Translations under genes and position numbers: made by a program
Source of the DNA: CBDCWQ01 sp965223435
GTDB taxonomy: Bacteria > Myxococcota > Kuafuiibacteriia > Kuafuiibacteriales > Kuafuiibacteriaceae
Length of the DNA: 64,000 bases
Direction of reading: 5' to 3'
Assembly (NCBI GenBank): GCA_965223435.1
Contig: CBDCWQ010000019.1
Coordinates: 124,001 to 188,000, forward strand
Part shown: positions 1 to 8,732 of the stretch, piece after piece
How positions within the stretch are numbered: the first letter of the stretch is position 1
Layout: the number at the start of each line of letters is the position of its first letter
The notes under the pieces: model-generated
Seen by the model: only the letters and a program-made list of their open reading frames with translations
Told to the model about the DNA's origin: nothing
Database searches by the model: none

Positions 1-133
1 TTGCGCCCGCCCTTTCACCCCATCTCGCCCCTAAGCCCAACGCGGGCCGCCACAAACCAAAAAGAACACCCCAAGATTCTACCGAGGCCCGAGCGACACC
101 ATCTGACTTCAATCATTTCACGCCCAACCGACC

Positions 134-622
134 TTACGGGCGCATCAACGCTTCACGGACCTTGGCCTCGATGATCTCCTTGTCGCGGTCGACAAAACCT
201 TCATGGATAAATCGACCTCGACCATCACGGCCCAAGAGAATGGCTGTGGGCATCGTGCGCAAGCCCATGGCTTCGGGAAGAGATGCATCGGGATCCCGAA
301 GAACAACAAAAGGAACCGGATGGTCTCGGAGAAAGTCGCGGACCTCATCGTCATGGGTATCGATGCTCACGGCCACCACAGACAGCCCGTCCTCTCCATA
401 GCGCCGCTGTAGATCCGCATAAAAGGGGAAGGAATATGCGCACGGTTTGCACCATGTTGCCCAAATATCCACCAGAACAACTCGACCCTGGAGATCCTCT
501 ACCTTGGTTTCGACGCCGGCCAGATCCGGGAGGGCAAAGTCGACCGTCGTTTGAGGCGGCGGTGTTCCCCGAGCACACCCCGCAACCAGCGCCACGAGCA
601 TCCACGCACTCCGAGCTCGCAT
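134..622 (-). CDS. TlpA/ResA-like thioredoxin lipoprotein
   Basis: Predicted lipid-anchored periplasmic thiol-disulfide oxidoreductase. The chosen ATG at 622 gives 162 residues with an N-terminal hydrophobic stretch and a lipobox (VAGC, residues 13-16). The thioredoxin-fold core follows: WATWCKPC holds the redox-active CKPC at residues 58-61, and a later TMP supplies the cis-proline. The reading frame stays open to 850, but that extension only translates the repeat at 691-838, so it is rejected. The gene lies about 210 bp downstream of the DUF4266 gene on the same strand. From memory, thioredoxins, DUF4266 and DUF3570 proteins (often with ApbE) co-occur, so a role in maturing cysteines of an envelope complex is inferred. 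The next gene of such a set could lie off the left edge. Confidence 0.88.
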   Translation of the reverse strand: MRARSAWMLVALVAGCARGTPPPQTTVDFALPDLAGVETKVEDLQGRVVLVDIWATWCKPCAYSFPFYADLQRRYGEDGLSVVAVSIDTHDDEVRDFLRDHPVPFVVLRDPDASLPEAMGLRTMPTAILLGRDGRGRFIHEGFVDRDKEIIEAKVREALMRP

Positions 623-690
623 CACACGCACCCTTGTTCTCTGTCGGTCCAGCCACAGCCGGCCCATCCGAAGCTCACCGACATGGCGCC

Positions 691-838
691 TTAAACAAAA
701 ACGCACAAGTCCGGATCCAGGCACGATGCGGCATGGGACCCTCTGGTGCCGGCTCACGTACTTCCGTGTACGCTCCACGGGCTCCTCGGGCCCGGCTTTG
801 CCGAGCACCTGGCTTCGAACTTGCGCGTTCCTGTTTAG
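691..838 (-). repeat. TIR-bounded interspersed repeat, copy 1
   Basis: A 148-bp element about 95% identical to the reverse complement of 8729-8879. Its ends form an imperfect terminal inverted repeat (TTAAACA..AACGC on the left, GCGTT..TGTTTAG on the right, about 21 of 28 positions pairing). The interior carries a short hairpin around CGTAC/GTACG and a longer GC-rich inverted segment. It has no coding capacity. The right end supplies the TAA stop codon of the DUF4266 gene. It is MITE-like in structure, but no clear target-site duplication is visible; a structured 3'-UTR element is the alternative. Confidence 0.85.
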
Positions 839-1083
839 TTGCATCCGCAACCCCCTCCGGCACGGCCAAGGCCACCGGTCGCGCCCTCACGAACGTCGAA
901 CACGTGCCGGACAAAAGCCTGGTGCGCCGCCCGATTCGCAGCCTCGCTATTCATGGAGACGTGGGCCAGGCTTTCTCGCTCCCACGCGCGCACCGGCGCA
1001 CAACAAACACAGCCCAAGAGAAGGGCCACGGCCACAAACCGCTTGCACACACGCCAAAGGGCTAAAGGGTCGTCTCTTCGCAT
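835..1083 (-). CDS. DUF4266-family small lipoprotein
   Basis: An 82-residue predicted lipoprotein with basic residues and a hydrophobic stretch ending in LLGC (residues 22-25), then a short mature part. The mature part shows the DUF4266 pattern as I recall it: the WERE..LAH motif near its start and the Gly/Cys-rich end GGGCGCN. Function is unknown; the family is usually found beside DUF3570 outer-membrane proteins and thioredoxins. The ATG at 1083 overlaps the 3' end of the caspase-like gene by 22 nt, suggesting translational coupling; a GTG a few codons further in is possible. The stop codon sits inside the end of the 691-838 repeat, immediately after the conserved final Asn. Confidence 0.82.
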   Translation of the reverse strand: MRRDDPLALWRVCKRFVAVALLLGCVCCAPVRAWERESLAHVSMNSEAANRAAHQAFVRHVFDVREGATGGLGRAGGGCGCN

Positions 1084-2510
1084 GCAACCAAATCCTTGTA
1101 GACCTTCTTGTCCGCCTCGCTGGCCCGTCGCTCGAAGCCATCCAAGATTCGGGCGATCTTTCGAAGCCTCCTCAGCCGATCCAGAGTGGTCGCCTTGCGC
1201 TCTAGGTCGAGCGCCATGGCCTCAACCACTTGTGCACGTGTCTGCTTTTGCACCAATTCGTCGTATTTCGGATGCGCCATGATAAAGTCCTGGGCTGGAT
1301 CCAACTCATAAGCCAGAAAGTCGTGGAATTTTCGGGTGTACGGCTGAGAAACAGCGGGCCAACGCGCAATCAGGGCCTCTCTAATCTCGGCAGCAAGTTC
1401 TTGGGTCTCCTGTTCGAGCGCCTTGCCCTCGACCACCAGCTCGTCGCGCCGCATCTCAAGGACCTGACGTTTATCGTTCACCGTGTCTACAAGGGCGCGC
1501 CCTTTGGCCTGAATGCCCTGACGTTCTGCCAACTCATATGCCAAACGCATGTACACATTCTCAGGTTCGTCCACTGCAGTCAGCCACCGTCGATACCAAG
1601 GCACCCAATGCTCCAGAAAAACTTCACTTGTCGAACGAGCCAGGTCTGCCGTTTCGGCGACGATCAAACTGTAAAAATGTGCTTCTCGAAGTGAAACCAC
1701 ACCATTGCGATCGCGATCAGGATCAATGGGAAGCGGCTCTCCAAGCCTTGTCTTTCCGTCTAACGCGGTGAAAAAAAATGTGGTGTAGTCGCGGTAGTCA
1801 CCTACGTTGATGCCGGGTGTACAACCCTCGGCTTCTCGGTGTTCCGCCTCAGAAAAAAAACCACAGCGATGACCCGGACCAACCGGCTCTCCCAAAAGCG
1901 CATCGGGGTACATGATCCATGCAAAGCCCCCAGAAAAGCACTGCGGAAAGATATAACGAAAGGTCACCGACGACGGAACCTTTTCCATCAGACTCCGAAA
2001 TTCGCGGGCGGGAAGGCGCGTATCGCCCCAGAGCTTGAGCGCATTGAGCGCGGGATCTACGGGGTCGCGAGACCCGTGTCCGTTGTAGATAAACAGCACA
2101 CGATCCTGAGAGCCTAGGCTCGAAAACTCTGACGAAAGAGACTCCACGAGGGCATCTCGCCGGGTGTCTCCATCGACCGCCTTGATCCCGTGGTTTCGAA
2201 AAAACTCACCATTCGCAATGTGGGCTTCAAACACCCGAGCCAACGGCTGCAAAAAGACCTTGGACTCATCAGCCGCAACCCATCCTTTTACATCGATGGT
2301 GTCCCTGTCTTGACCATCCGTATAATAGGTTCGCATCGTGGCCTTTGGCATTCGGCGCTGAAGAAGCGACTGGACCCACTGAACATTCAGTTCGATCTGC
2401 GCCTGAGAACCATCAAGCTCGTAGCCTCCTCCCACGATGTACACATGCTCTGCTGCCGAGACACTCGACCCCAAAAGCCCAACGAGCAAGAAAACTGCCC
2501 AAAGCTTCAC
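1062..2510 (-). CDS. Secreted caspase/C13-fold cysteine peptidase with coiled-coil tail
   Basis: A 482-residue protein with a signal peptide (about residues 1-20). A caspase-haemoglobinase fold follows: IYNGHGS carries the candidate catalytic His (145) and FPQCFSGGF the candidate nucleophile Cys (191). A DPDRDRNGVVSLREAH segment resembles the EF-hand-like loop of bacterial peptidase C13 homologues. The last 170 residues are charged and helical, probably coiled coil. The start overlaps the preceding membrane-protein stop by 4 nt (ATGA), so the two are probably co-translated. Peptidase family assignment rests on the His/Cys motifs and fold order; the substrate is unknown. It could act as a processing or surveillance protease in the periplasm or outside the cell. 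Confidence 0.8.
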   Translation of the reverse strand: MKLWAVFLLVGLLGSSVSAAEHVYIVGGGYELDGSQAQIELNVQWVQSLLQRRMPKATMRTYYTDGQDRDTIDVKGWVAADESKVFLQPLARVFEAHIANGEFFRNHGIKAVDGDTRRDALVESLSSEFSSLGSQDRVLFIYNGHGSRDPVDPALNALKLWGDTRLPAREFRSLMEKVPSSVTFRYIFPQCFSGGFAWIMYPDALLGEPVGPGHRCGFFSEAEHREAEGCTPGINVGDYRDYTTFFFTALDGKTRLGEPLPIDPDRDRNGVVSLREAHFYSLIVAETADLARSTSEVFLEHWVPWYRRWLTAVDEPENVYMRLAYELAERQGIQAKGRALVDTVNDKRQVLEMRRDELVVEGKALEQETQELAAEIREALIARWPAVSQPYTRKFHDFLAYELDPAQDFIMAHPKYDELVQKQTRAQVVEAMALDLERKATTLDRLRRLRKIARILDGFERRASEADKKVYKDLVACEETTL

Positions 2511-2932
2511 AGCGCAATCCCGCGGCGAGGCAACGACACCTGGTTCAAGAGTCCGAGAATCGCGCTCAAAATCAGACCCAACAGCAAAAACACAACCATG
2601 CTCGCCGCCTCAAAACCGTTGAGAAAAATCGACACCACCGCGCACTCAACAACCACAGCCAGCACAAACGGCACCGTACGGGGCCCCAGCAACCGACGCA
2701 GCACCAAAAAAGTGGGCAACATCAACCCAATCACCAAAAAAATGCTGGACGGTAAGGATGACCACCAATCCAGGAAAAACTGGTCGAGCAACCGGCGCTT
2801 TGCCGTATAACGCAGGCTAAAAAGAATCGACTGCTCCCCGAAGGCTATGTCCTGGAGCCACGAAAGGCCGACGTGCACCGGATACACAACAAAGGGCATA
2901 AACCCAAAGGTCACCCATCCGAGAAGCTTCAT
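2507..2932 (-). CDS. Small integral membrane protein
   Basis: 141 residues with an N-terminal hydrophobic segment, a soluble region around residues 30-60 and three further hydrophobic segments near residues 63-80, 88-105 and 110-128. I do not recognise a family. It begins 34 nt after the carbamoyltransferase stop and overlaps the caspase-like gene by 4 nt, so it belongs to the same transcription unit. Carbamoyltransferases of the NodU type often have small membrane neighbours (SxtJ, DUF5989), but this sequence does not obviously match either. Confidence 0.75.
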   Translation of the reverse strand: MKLLGWVTFGFMPFVVYPVHVGLSWLQDIAFGEQSILFSLRYTAKRRLLDQFFLDWWSSLPSSIFLVIGLMLPTFLVLRRLLGPRTVPFVLAVVVECAVVSIFLNGFEAASMVVFLLLGLILSAILGLLNQVSLPRRGIAL

Positions 2933-2966
2933 GCTCTACTCCAACCGCTGGCAGCCTCGGCAAACT

Positions 2967-4655
2967 CTACTTTCGCACGAGATAGTTGCCCAAAACCAGG
3001 ACATCCAAGCCCGTGGAGAAAAAGCATCGAATGGCATGAAACGGAGACTCCACAATCGGCTCACCTTGCACGTTGAAGCTCGTATTCAGCACCACGGGCA
3101 CACCACTTCGCTTTCCGAATTCGGAAATAAGGGTGTGGTACCGAGGGTTGAGCTCTTTTCGCACGGTCTGAAGGCGGGCAGAACCATCCACGTGGGTAAT
3201 CGCAGGAATCACCTCGCGCGCCGATTCAACCACGTCGCACACTTTCAACATAAAAGGCGCTTCGACTTTGGATTCGAAGTATTTATCTTTGGCTTCGACC
3301 ACCACTGAAGGCGCAAACGGTCGATACGCCTCGCGGTGTTTCACCTCCGCGTTGATTTTGTCCTTCATGCCCGGAAGGGTCGGGTCTGCGAGAATGCTGC
3401 GGTTACCAAGAGCCCTCGGACCAATCTCCATTCTGCCCTGGAACCACCCGAGGATGCTTCCCTTGCGAAGCTCCTCGGCTGCAACTGCCTCAATGTTGTC
3501 ATGGCGTTCGAAATTGAGCTTGCATTCCAGAAGCGTTTTTCGAATCTCATCGTTGGAGTAGCGAGTCCCCACATAGGGATCATCGTGCACAAAATTCCTC
3601 GGAAACCCTTTTTCAACATTGTACACGTAAAACGCAGCCCCAATGGCGGTCCCGTTGTCTCCGGCGGCGGGCATGACATACAGGTCGTCAAAACCGCTCT
3701 CGCGAACAATTCGCCCGTTCATGACGCTGTTGAGGGCGACACCACCAGCGACCACAATGTGCTTGCATCGGGTCTTCTTGTGGAGAATCCGACACATTTG
3801 CAAAGCGCGGTCCTCCAAGACCCGCTGGAACGCCGCGGCAACGTTCTGGTGTCGATCCTCGAAAGGTTCGCCATGCTTGCGAGCCGGACCAAAGGTATCA
3901 ATGAATTTTTGGGCGCAGCGACGATAGCCCCAGTACTGATACGAGAAATACGAAAGGTCGATGTGAATAGACCCATCGTCATCCACACGGACCATTTCAC
4001 TCACCGGCTTGTAAAAAACGTCGGGGTCCCCAAGCGGGGCAAGCCCCATGGTCTTGCCCTCGTCATAGTTCGAACGAAACCCGCAGTATTCAGTCACAGC
4101 CTCATAAAAAGACCCAAGCGAATGCGGAAAAAAACTTTGGTTGTAACACTCAATTTCCCGACCCTCTCCCTTGCCGAGAAAAGACGTCGCCCACTCCCCC
4201 GCACCGTCCAAGCCAAGGAGGGCAGCCGTCTCATACGGAGAGACCAAAAAGCTACCTGCGGAGTGCGACAAGTGATGGGGCACAAAATGGATTCGAGGGC
4301 GCCTCGACTTATCGGGCCAAGTCGTCTCATGCCACGACTTTAGGCTCTTTTGCCGCGCCCTGGTGCCTTGGACCTCTTGCGCCAAAAACGGCTTGGCCTC
4401 TTTGGCATGCTTGAGGCCATAAAGAAGCTTGTCCTGCATGTTCAACGTCGGCTTGATCGAAACGGCCACCGCATCCACGTCGGTAAAATCAAGACCGGCC
4501 ATATCCAAACAGCGTTTGGCGGCAAGCTTAGGAAACTCAGTGGTATGTTTTCGGCGGGTAAGCCGCTCCTCTTCAATCGCAGCGATGAGCTTACCGTCGG
4601 AAACAATGCAGGCGGTTGAATCGTGGTAGAAATAGTTGAGTCCTAAAATGTTCAT
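2967..4655 (-). CDS. NodU/CmcH-type O-carbamoyltransferase
   Basis: 562 residues from the ATG at 4655, chosen because the protein then opens with the family signature MNILGLNYFYHDSTAC. The N-terminal Kae1-like domain contains HHLSH (metal ligands) and LLGLDGAGEW; GGVALNS, then the YrdC-like C-terminal part with GPRALGNRSILADP, complete the family pattern. Such enzymes transfer a carbamoyl group from carbamoyl phosphate, via carbamoyl-AMP, to hydroxyls of sugars or natural products. It starts 4 nt after the GNAT-like gene's stop, a tight operon, suggesting that both modify the same glycan or secondary metabolite. The acceptor is unknown. Confidence 0.93.
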   Translation of the reverse strand: MNILGLNYFYHDSTACIVSDGKLIAAIEEERLTRRKHTTEFPKLAAKRCLDMAGLDFTDVDAVAVSIKPTLNMQDKLLYGLKHAKEAKPFLAQEVQGTRARQKSLKSWHETTWPDKSRRPRIHFVPHHLSHSAGSFLVSPYETAALLGLDGAGEWATSFLGKGEGREIECYNQSFFPHSLGSFYEAVTEYCGFRSNYDEGKTMGLAPLGDPDVFYKPVSEMVRVDDDGSIHIDLSYFSYQYWGYRRCAQKFIDTFGPARKHGEPFEDRHQNVAAAFQRVLEDRALQMCRILHKKTRCKHIVVAGGVALNSVMNGRIVRESGFDDLYVMPAAGDNGTAIGAAFYVYNVEKGFPRNFVHDDPYVGTRYSNDEIRKTLLECKLNFERHDNIEAVAAEELRKGSILGWFQGRMEIGPRALGNRSILADPTLPGMKDKINAEVKHREAYRPFAPSVVVEAKDKYFESKVEAPFMLKVCDVVESAREVIPAITHVDGSARLQTVRKELNPRYHTLISEFGKRSGVPVVLNTSFNVQGEPIVESPFHAIRCFFSTGLDVLVLGNYLVRK

Positions 4656-4659
4656 AAGC

Positions 4660-5967
4660 TTATGACTTGCCCCGGCCCACCAGGCGATCACCCAGGCGGG
4701 ACTTCAGAAGAAAACTAACCGATTGGTCGAGGTGCGGCTTCAGCTTCTCAAGGAGGCATGCCGAACGCCCGACAACCGTAGAGTTAAAAATGCGATGATG
4801 ATAGACATCGAAAGACTTAGGCGCCCAATCGTCGTTCCAGCTGGCTCCAGTCACAAAGCTCACCTTGGGCGCAATGCTTTCGTCAGCACATGACCGGCGC
4901 AACAGCTCGCCCAAAAGCAGTCCGCCTGGCCCCACGGACTTAAAAGCTTCGTCGTACCCGATTTTTAAGAGATACTGCGTATCATCCACAACCAGACCAA
5001 ACTGACCCGCGATACATTTCCCATCGAGGCGCATCAGGTTGAGACGGCAGCCACCTACTTTCGAAAACGTATCGATCAGCTGACGATAAAAGGCTTCGAC
5101 TCGGGGCTCAAACTTGATGGCCGTGCGAGTCCCGTGCTGCCCTTTCCAACCCGCCGCCTCCACATCTAAGAAAGTGCTGAAGGCCGCCTGGAGCGCTTTT
5201 TGCTCGGCCACAAAGTCGAAAGTGATCGTCCCCATGCGGCGGCACTTTCTTTCTTTGCGAAGCACATTCTTTCTCAGCTTTGGGCTCATCCGCCCAAGGA
5301 TCACCGTCTCGTAGGGTCCATTGCAGTGAATGTACTTGCTGGTGCTGTACTTTTGCGCCTCGGACATCGGGTGATCGAAGTACTGAAGGGCAAAACGGGC
5401 GGCCGAGTCCGCCAAAACCCCCTTGAGCGAAATCAAGTCCCATGGCTTGTTGATATCGCGGTTAAGAACAGCCACCAGCTCGGCCAGCAAATGTCGGTTT
5501 TCTCGGGTCTTCGCAAAAATGAAGTCCGACAAATCGGTGTGGGCGTGTCGCGGGAACTCCCAAACGCGAACCAAAGATCGGACCGTGCGGTTCACCGTAT
5601 AACGCAGAGGGAACACAGCCACGGGCCGGTCCTTATCTTTGAGCAGCACAAAATGGACCGAGTCCGGCGAGGCTTCCAGGTTATCGATGTAGCTTTCGTA
5701 CCACTCGTACCCATGAAAAAACCGGAGCCCTTCGATGGTTGAAGTCAGCGTCCGCCAATCTCGCTCGAGCGCACGCAAACCCACGGCACCCGAAAAGACG
5801 TGTGCACGCAAAGCTCGCTGATCCGATCCCTCGGGGTCTGCCGTCGCCATAGGGTTCATGCCGAGTGAATCGAAGCCCGAAACAAGCCGTTCGCTTTGGG
5901 CCGTGCTTCCCAAGTCTGGGCGAGGATATACAGGACTCGACCGGTTCCTGGAAGCTCTGGGGCTCAC
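4660..5967 (-). CDS. GNAT-superfamily (BioF2/FemAB-like) acyltransferase
   Basis: Up to 435 residues. It is a double-GNAT protein of the type annotated Acetyltransf_6 or CelD/BcsL-like: residues about 60-250 form the first half, and CIAGQFGLV followed by GYDEAF and PGGLLLGELL form the acyl-CoA-binding second half. These enzymes acylate polysaccharides, lipids or peptidoglycan precursors. The frame opens with GTG at 5967, but the ATG at 5859 (MNPMATADPEG) may be the true start, since the first 36 residues are low-complexity. It lies directly upstream of the carbamoyltransferase, so both probably decorate the same surface molecule. Confidence 0.82.
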   Translation of the reverse strand: MSPRASRNRSSPVYPRPDLGSTAQSERLVSGFDSLGMNPMATADPEGSDQRALRAHVFSGAVGLRALERDWRTLTSTIEGLRFFHGYEWYESYIDNLEASPDSVHFVLLKDKDRPVAVFPLRYTVNRTVRSLVRVWEFPRHAHTDLSDFIFAKTRENRHLLAELVAVLNRDINKPWDLISLKGVLADSAARFALQYFDHPMSEAQKYSTSKYIHCNGPYETVILGRMSPKLRKNVLRKERKCRRMGTITFDFVAEQKALQAAFSTFLDVEAAGWKGQHGTRTAIKFEPRVEAFYRQLIDTFSKVGGCRLNLMRLDGKCIAGQFGLVVDDTQYLLKIGYDEAFKSVGPGGLLLGELLRRSCADESIAPKVSFVTGASWNDDWAPKSFDVYHHRIFNSTVVGRSACLLEKLKPHLDQSVSFLLKSRLGDRLVGRGKS

Positions 5968-5996
5968 AACCCTAGGTGTAAAACCGGGCCATCGAC

Positions 5997-6025
5997 TTGA
6001 CCGGTTTGCATTCCTTGGCTAAAAG
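5997..6025 (+). promoter_or_regulatory. Sigma-70-like promoter for the CFI-box gene
   Basis: TTGACC (5997-6002) and TAAAAG (6020-6025) are separated by exactly 17 bp and lie 14 nt before the ATG at 6040. If used, the transcript would have a leader of about 8 nt. It occupies the divergent gap between the GNAT-like gene and the CFI-box gene. Confidence 0.55.
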
Positions 6026-6039
6026 CTAGACTTTCCCTA

Positions 6040-7644
6040 ATGTTTTTGACGACTTGGGTGTTTGTTTGTCTTGCATCGCAGGCCAGCGACAGGCAGGCAC
6101 GCATCCTGGATATCGTCTTTCGGCCTTCACCTGAACTTCAGTTGGCCCTTTGGCTCGAAGACCAAGAAGGTCGGTTTGTTCAGACCATCTTGGTCACCCG
6201 CGCCGTGGGCACCTTTGGACTCGGCAACCGACCCGGTCGGGCCGACTTCGGCAGCGGACATCATTGGCCCTATGGTCGGCGCGAAATGGTTCTCCCCGTG
6301 TGGGCCCATCGCCGCGGCAAACACTACGATCGCATCGTTTTCCAGGACTGCGACGAAGACGCGCTCGGATGGCACGAAATCGAAAGCTCAAACGAGCCGT
6401 TTTATTGTCGCCCCACAAGCCCCGCAGAAAACAAGGTGGACACCATCACTTGCCCCACTTCACGGTTCAATTCTGACAAAGGCATTCCCCTAAGGCTCAT
6501 CGATCCTACCGGCAACGAGCTGTGCCGAGCCCTTAAAGAGCGTGTTTCCGAACATTCGCTTTACCCACCGAGAAACGACATCGTCCAGCCAGCACCCTCT
6601 CGAGACTGGAGCGGTGTGGCCAACATGGAACGCATGAACGACCTGGACGCGGTGACCCGGGCGACGCCACCGGGGAACCAGGTCTACCGAACCTCGTTCG
6701 CGCTACCGAGCCACCTACCGGATGGGCCCTATACGGTGTGGCTCGAAGCCAACGCGGAGTTTGACACCAACGACCACTACGACGGAGATTTTTTCGTGGA
6801 CCAAGCGCTCCCTGACTACGGGGTACCAAGCGCCGGACAGCCCTCGACGGTGTGGATGGTTCCGGTCGTCGTGGGTGACCAAGAATTCCGAGCCCAAAGC
6901 ACGGACTACGTCGGCTATGGCTCTGAAGACGGTTCTGACGGCCACCTTCGACCCCCCGACGCCACCATCACCACCGACGTCCCCGAGAGCGGCGCCCGCC
7001 GATTGCGCCTCACCGATGGGGCCCCACCCTATCGCCTCCAAGCGGCATTCCGACTGGATTCAGCCTGCGCATCCGACGCGGGCTCCATTGAAGTGATGGA
7101 GGCCCAGCACAACTTCGTCGCCCTCAGCTTCGAGCTCACCCAGACCCATCGACCCCACGTCCTCGACTACGAAGTCCGCTACCGTTCAAACTTCGTTCCA
7201 CTCGACACCGAAGAAGCCTTCCAGCGGGCTGTCCCCGGCCCCTTGGTCAACGTCGGGCCCGAACAACAAAAGGTGCGTGTCCAACTGGATGGCCTTCGCG
7301 CCGATACGCCGTACACGGTCGCCATACGGGCTCTTAACCCCTGCGATCGCGGCGCTCTCATTTCCAACATTCAAACCCGAACCCAAGTTCGAAATTTCCA
7401 GACAGTGGACGCCTGCTTTATTGCAACCGCAGCCTACGGATCAGGTGACGCGAACCAAGTTCGAACGCTCAGAAGATTCCGTGACCGCGTTTTGATGCCT
7501 CATCCCGTCGGGCGAGAACTGGTTGAGGCATACTACCGACTAAGCCCCTCCTTGGCCCGGTTTATCAAGGGCCACCCGCATCTTCAAGCGATGACGCGGC
7601 TCATGCTCAGGCCGTTGGTATGGCTCGCCGCGCACTCCGAATAA
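6040..7644 (+). CDS. Secreted protein with CFI-box C-terminal domain
   Basis: 534 residues with a short signal peptide and a beta-rich N-terminal half resembling DUF2271-like folds (residues about 20-290). A fibronectin-III-like segment (about 350-440) follows, then the CFI-box C-terminal domain starting CFIATAAYGS, with LRRFRDRVL and YYRLSPSLARF downstream. The CFI box is a recognised C-terminal signature of exported proteins; its processing is poorly understood. A promoter-like site lies just upstream. The stop overlaps the start of the DUF3570 gene by 25 nt, so the two are probably co-expressed. Cellular location is inferred to be the envelope or outside. Confidence 0.82.
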   Translation: MFLTTWVFVCLASQASDRQARILDIVFRPSPELQLALWLEDQEGRFVQTILVTRAVGTFGLGNRPGRADFGSGHHWPYGRREMVLPVWAHRRGKHYDRIVFQDCDEDALGWHEIESSNEPFYCRPTSPAENKVDTITCPTSRFNSDKGIPLRLIDPTGNELCRALKERVSEHSLYPPRNDIVQPAPSRDWSGVANMERMNDLDAVTRATPPGNQVYRTSFALPSHLPDGPYTVWLEANAEFDTNDHYDGDFFVDQALPDYGVPSAGQPSTVWMVPVVVGDQEFRAQSTDYVGYGSEDGSDGHLRPPDATITTDVPESGARRLRLTDGAPPYRLQAAFRLDSACASDAGSIEVMEAQHNFVALSFELTQTHRPHVLDYEVRYRSNFVPLDTEEAFQRAVPGPLVNVGPEQQKVRVQLDGLRADTPYTVAIRALNPCDRGALISNIQTRTQVRNFQTVDACFIATAAYGSGDANQVRTLRRFRDRVLMPHPVGRELVEAYYRLSPSLARFIKGHPHLQAMTRLMLRPLVWLAAHSE

Positions 7645-8732
7645 CGAGACAACGCGTGGGGTACACACGGTACAAGGTCCGCGCCCGCCTTGCTCTTGGA
7701 CCGGGCGCTGTCAAAAAGCGCATCCCATGTCTTCGCCTTGTCTTGACCACCAGCTTGCTGTTTGCTTCATCCGGTGCCGACGGCGAAGATGCCGTCACGG
7801 TCTGGGGCAACTACTACAAGGAACGAAGCACCCGCGTTCTTGCGCCCATGGTCCGAATCTCCAAAGACCTGCCTCAGAACTCCGAATTTGAGCTGAGCTA
7901 CCTCGTGGACCAAATCACGTCGGCCTCGAGCGCCGTAACCGCGGTAGACGAAGTGTTCCAGGAGTACCGCCAAGAACTGACGGCCCGCGGCCAATGGGGT
8001 GCACTCGACCTTTTCAAACCCGGACTGGTATTAAGGTACAGCAAGGAGCCTGACTACCAATCGGCCGCGCTCGGGCTATCGCTCGCCCTAGAGCTTGAGC
8101 CCATGGGAACCGTGGTTACGCTCAGGGGGCAACACCAGCGCGACCAAATTCGCCAGCGCGAAGTACGAGCCTTCGAAGACAAGCTGAGCACGACGCTCGT
8201 GGGCCTGGACCTCAGCCAAATTGTGCGGAGGAATGTCGTCCTGGGTGCTTCCTTTGAAGCGCAAATCGTCCGAGGATACCAAGAAAACCCCTACCGAAAT
8301 GAAGTGCACCCCCGAAGTCGCAATCGATACGCCACCGCGATCTTTGGCGCGTACCGACACGAACCGAGTCGAACCTCCGTTCGTCTGGAATACCGATTCT
8401 ATATCGACACCTGGAACCTTCACGCCCACTCGGTCGCCGTGGAGATTCACCAATGGCTCTGGCCCGGCGTGGAGATTGCGCCTCAGTTTCGGTGGCACAC
8501 CCAAGATGGGGTTCGTTTTGAGTCGGGTTTTCGAACGAGCGACCCCAAGTTGGCCGCCTTTGATAGCCGTTTTTACGGGCTACAAATCCGCTGGACTCTG
8601 TCCTTTCTTCGCGAGACATTCTTGTCAACCTTTGCGGAGTCCTCCCTTGAGCCGTCGTATGCGTATCTGGACCAAGACAACGCCTACGGCCCTGCCCACA
8701 TCGCCCAATTGGGTTGGTATTGGCCATTCTAA
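7620..8732 (+). CDS. DUF3570-family outer-membrane protein
   Basis: 370 residues. After a long N-region and a hydrophobic signal (LVLTTSLLFASS, about residues 42-53) the mature part opens with VTVWGNYYKERSTRVLAPMV, matching the DUF3570 pattern. Alternating hydrophobic strands continue to a terminal Phe (YWPF), typical of beta-barrel outer-membrane proteins. A GTG at 7656 is an alternative start. The partner families DUF4266 and TlpA are encoded 6.5 kb away on the other strand. The TAA stop lies within the end of the repeat at 8729-8879, so the native C-terminal Phe is retained. Confidence 0.82.
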   Translation: MARRALRITRQRVGYTRYKVRARLALGPGAVKKRIPCLRLVLTTSLLFASSGADGEDAVTVWGNYYKERSTRVLAPMVRISKDLPQNSEFELSYLVDQITSASSAVTAVDEVFQEYRQELTARGQWGALDLFKPGLVLRYSKEPDYQSAALGLSLALELEPMGTVVTLRGQHQRDQIRQREVRAFEDKLSTTLVGLDLSQIVRRNVVLGASFEAQIVRGYQENPYRNEVHPRSRNRYATAIFGAYRHEPSRTSVRLEYRFYIDTWNLHAHSVAVEIHQWLWPGVEIAPQFRWHTQDGVRFESGFRTSDPKLAAFDSRFYGLQIRWTLSFLRETFLSTFAESSLEPSYAYLDQDNAYGPAHIAQLGWYWPF

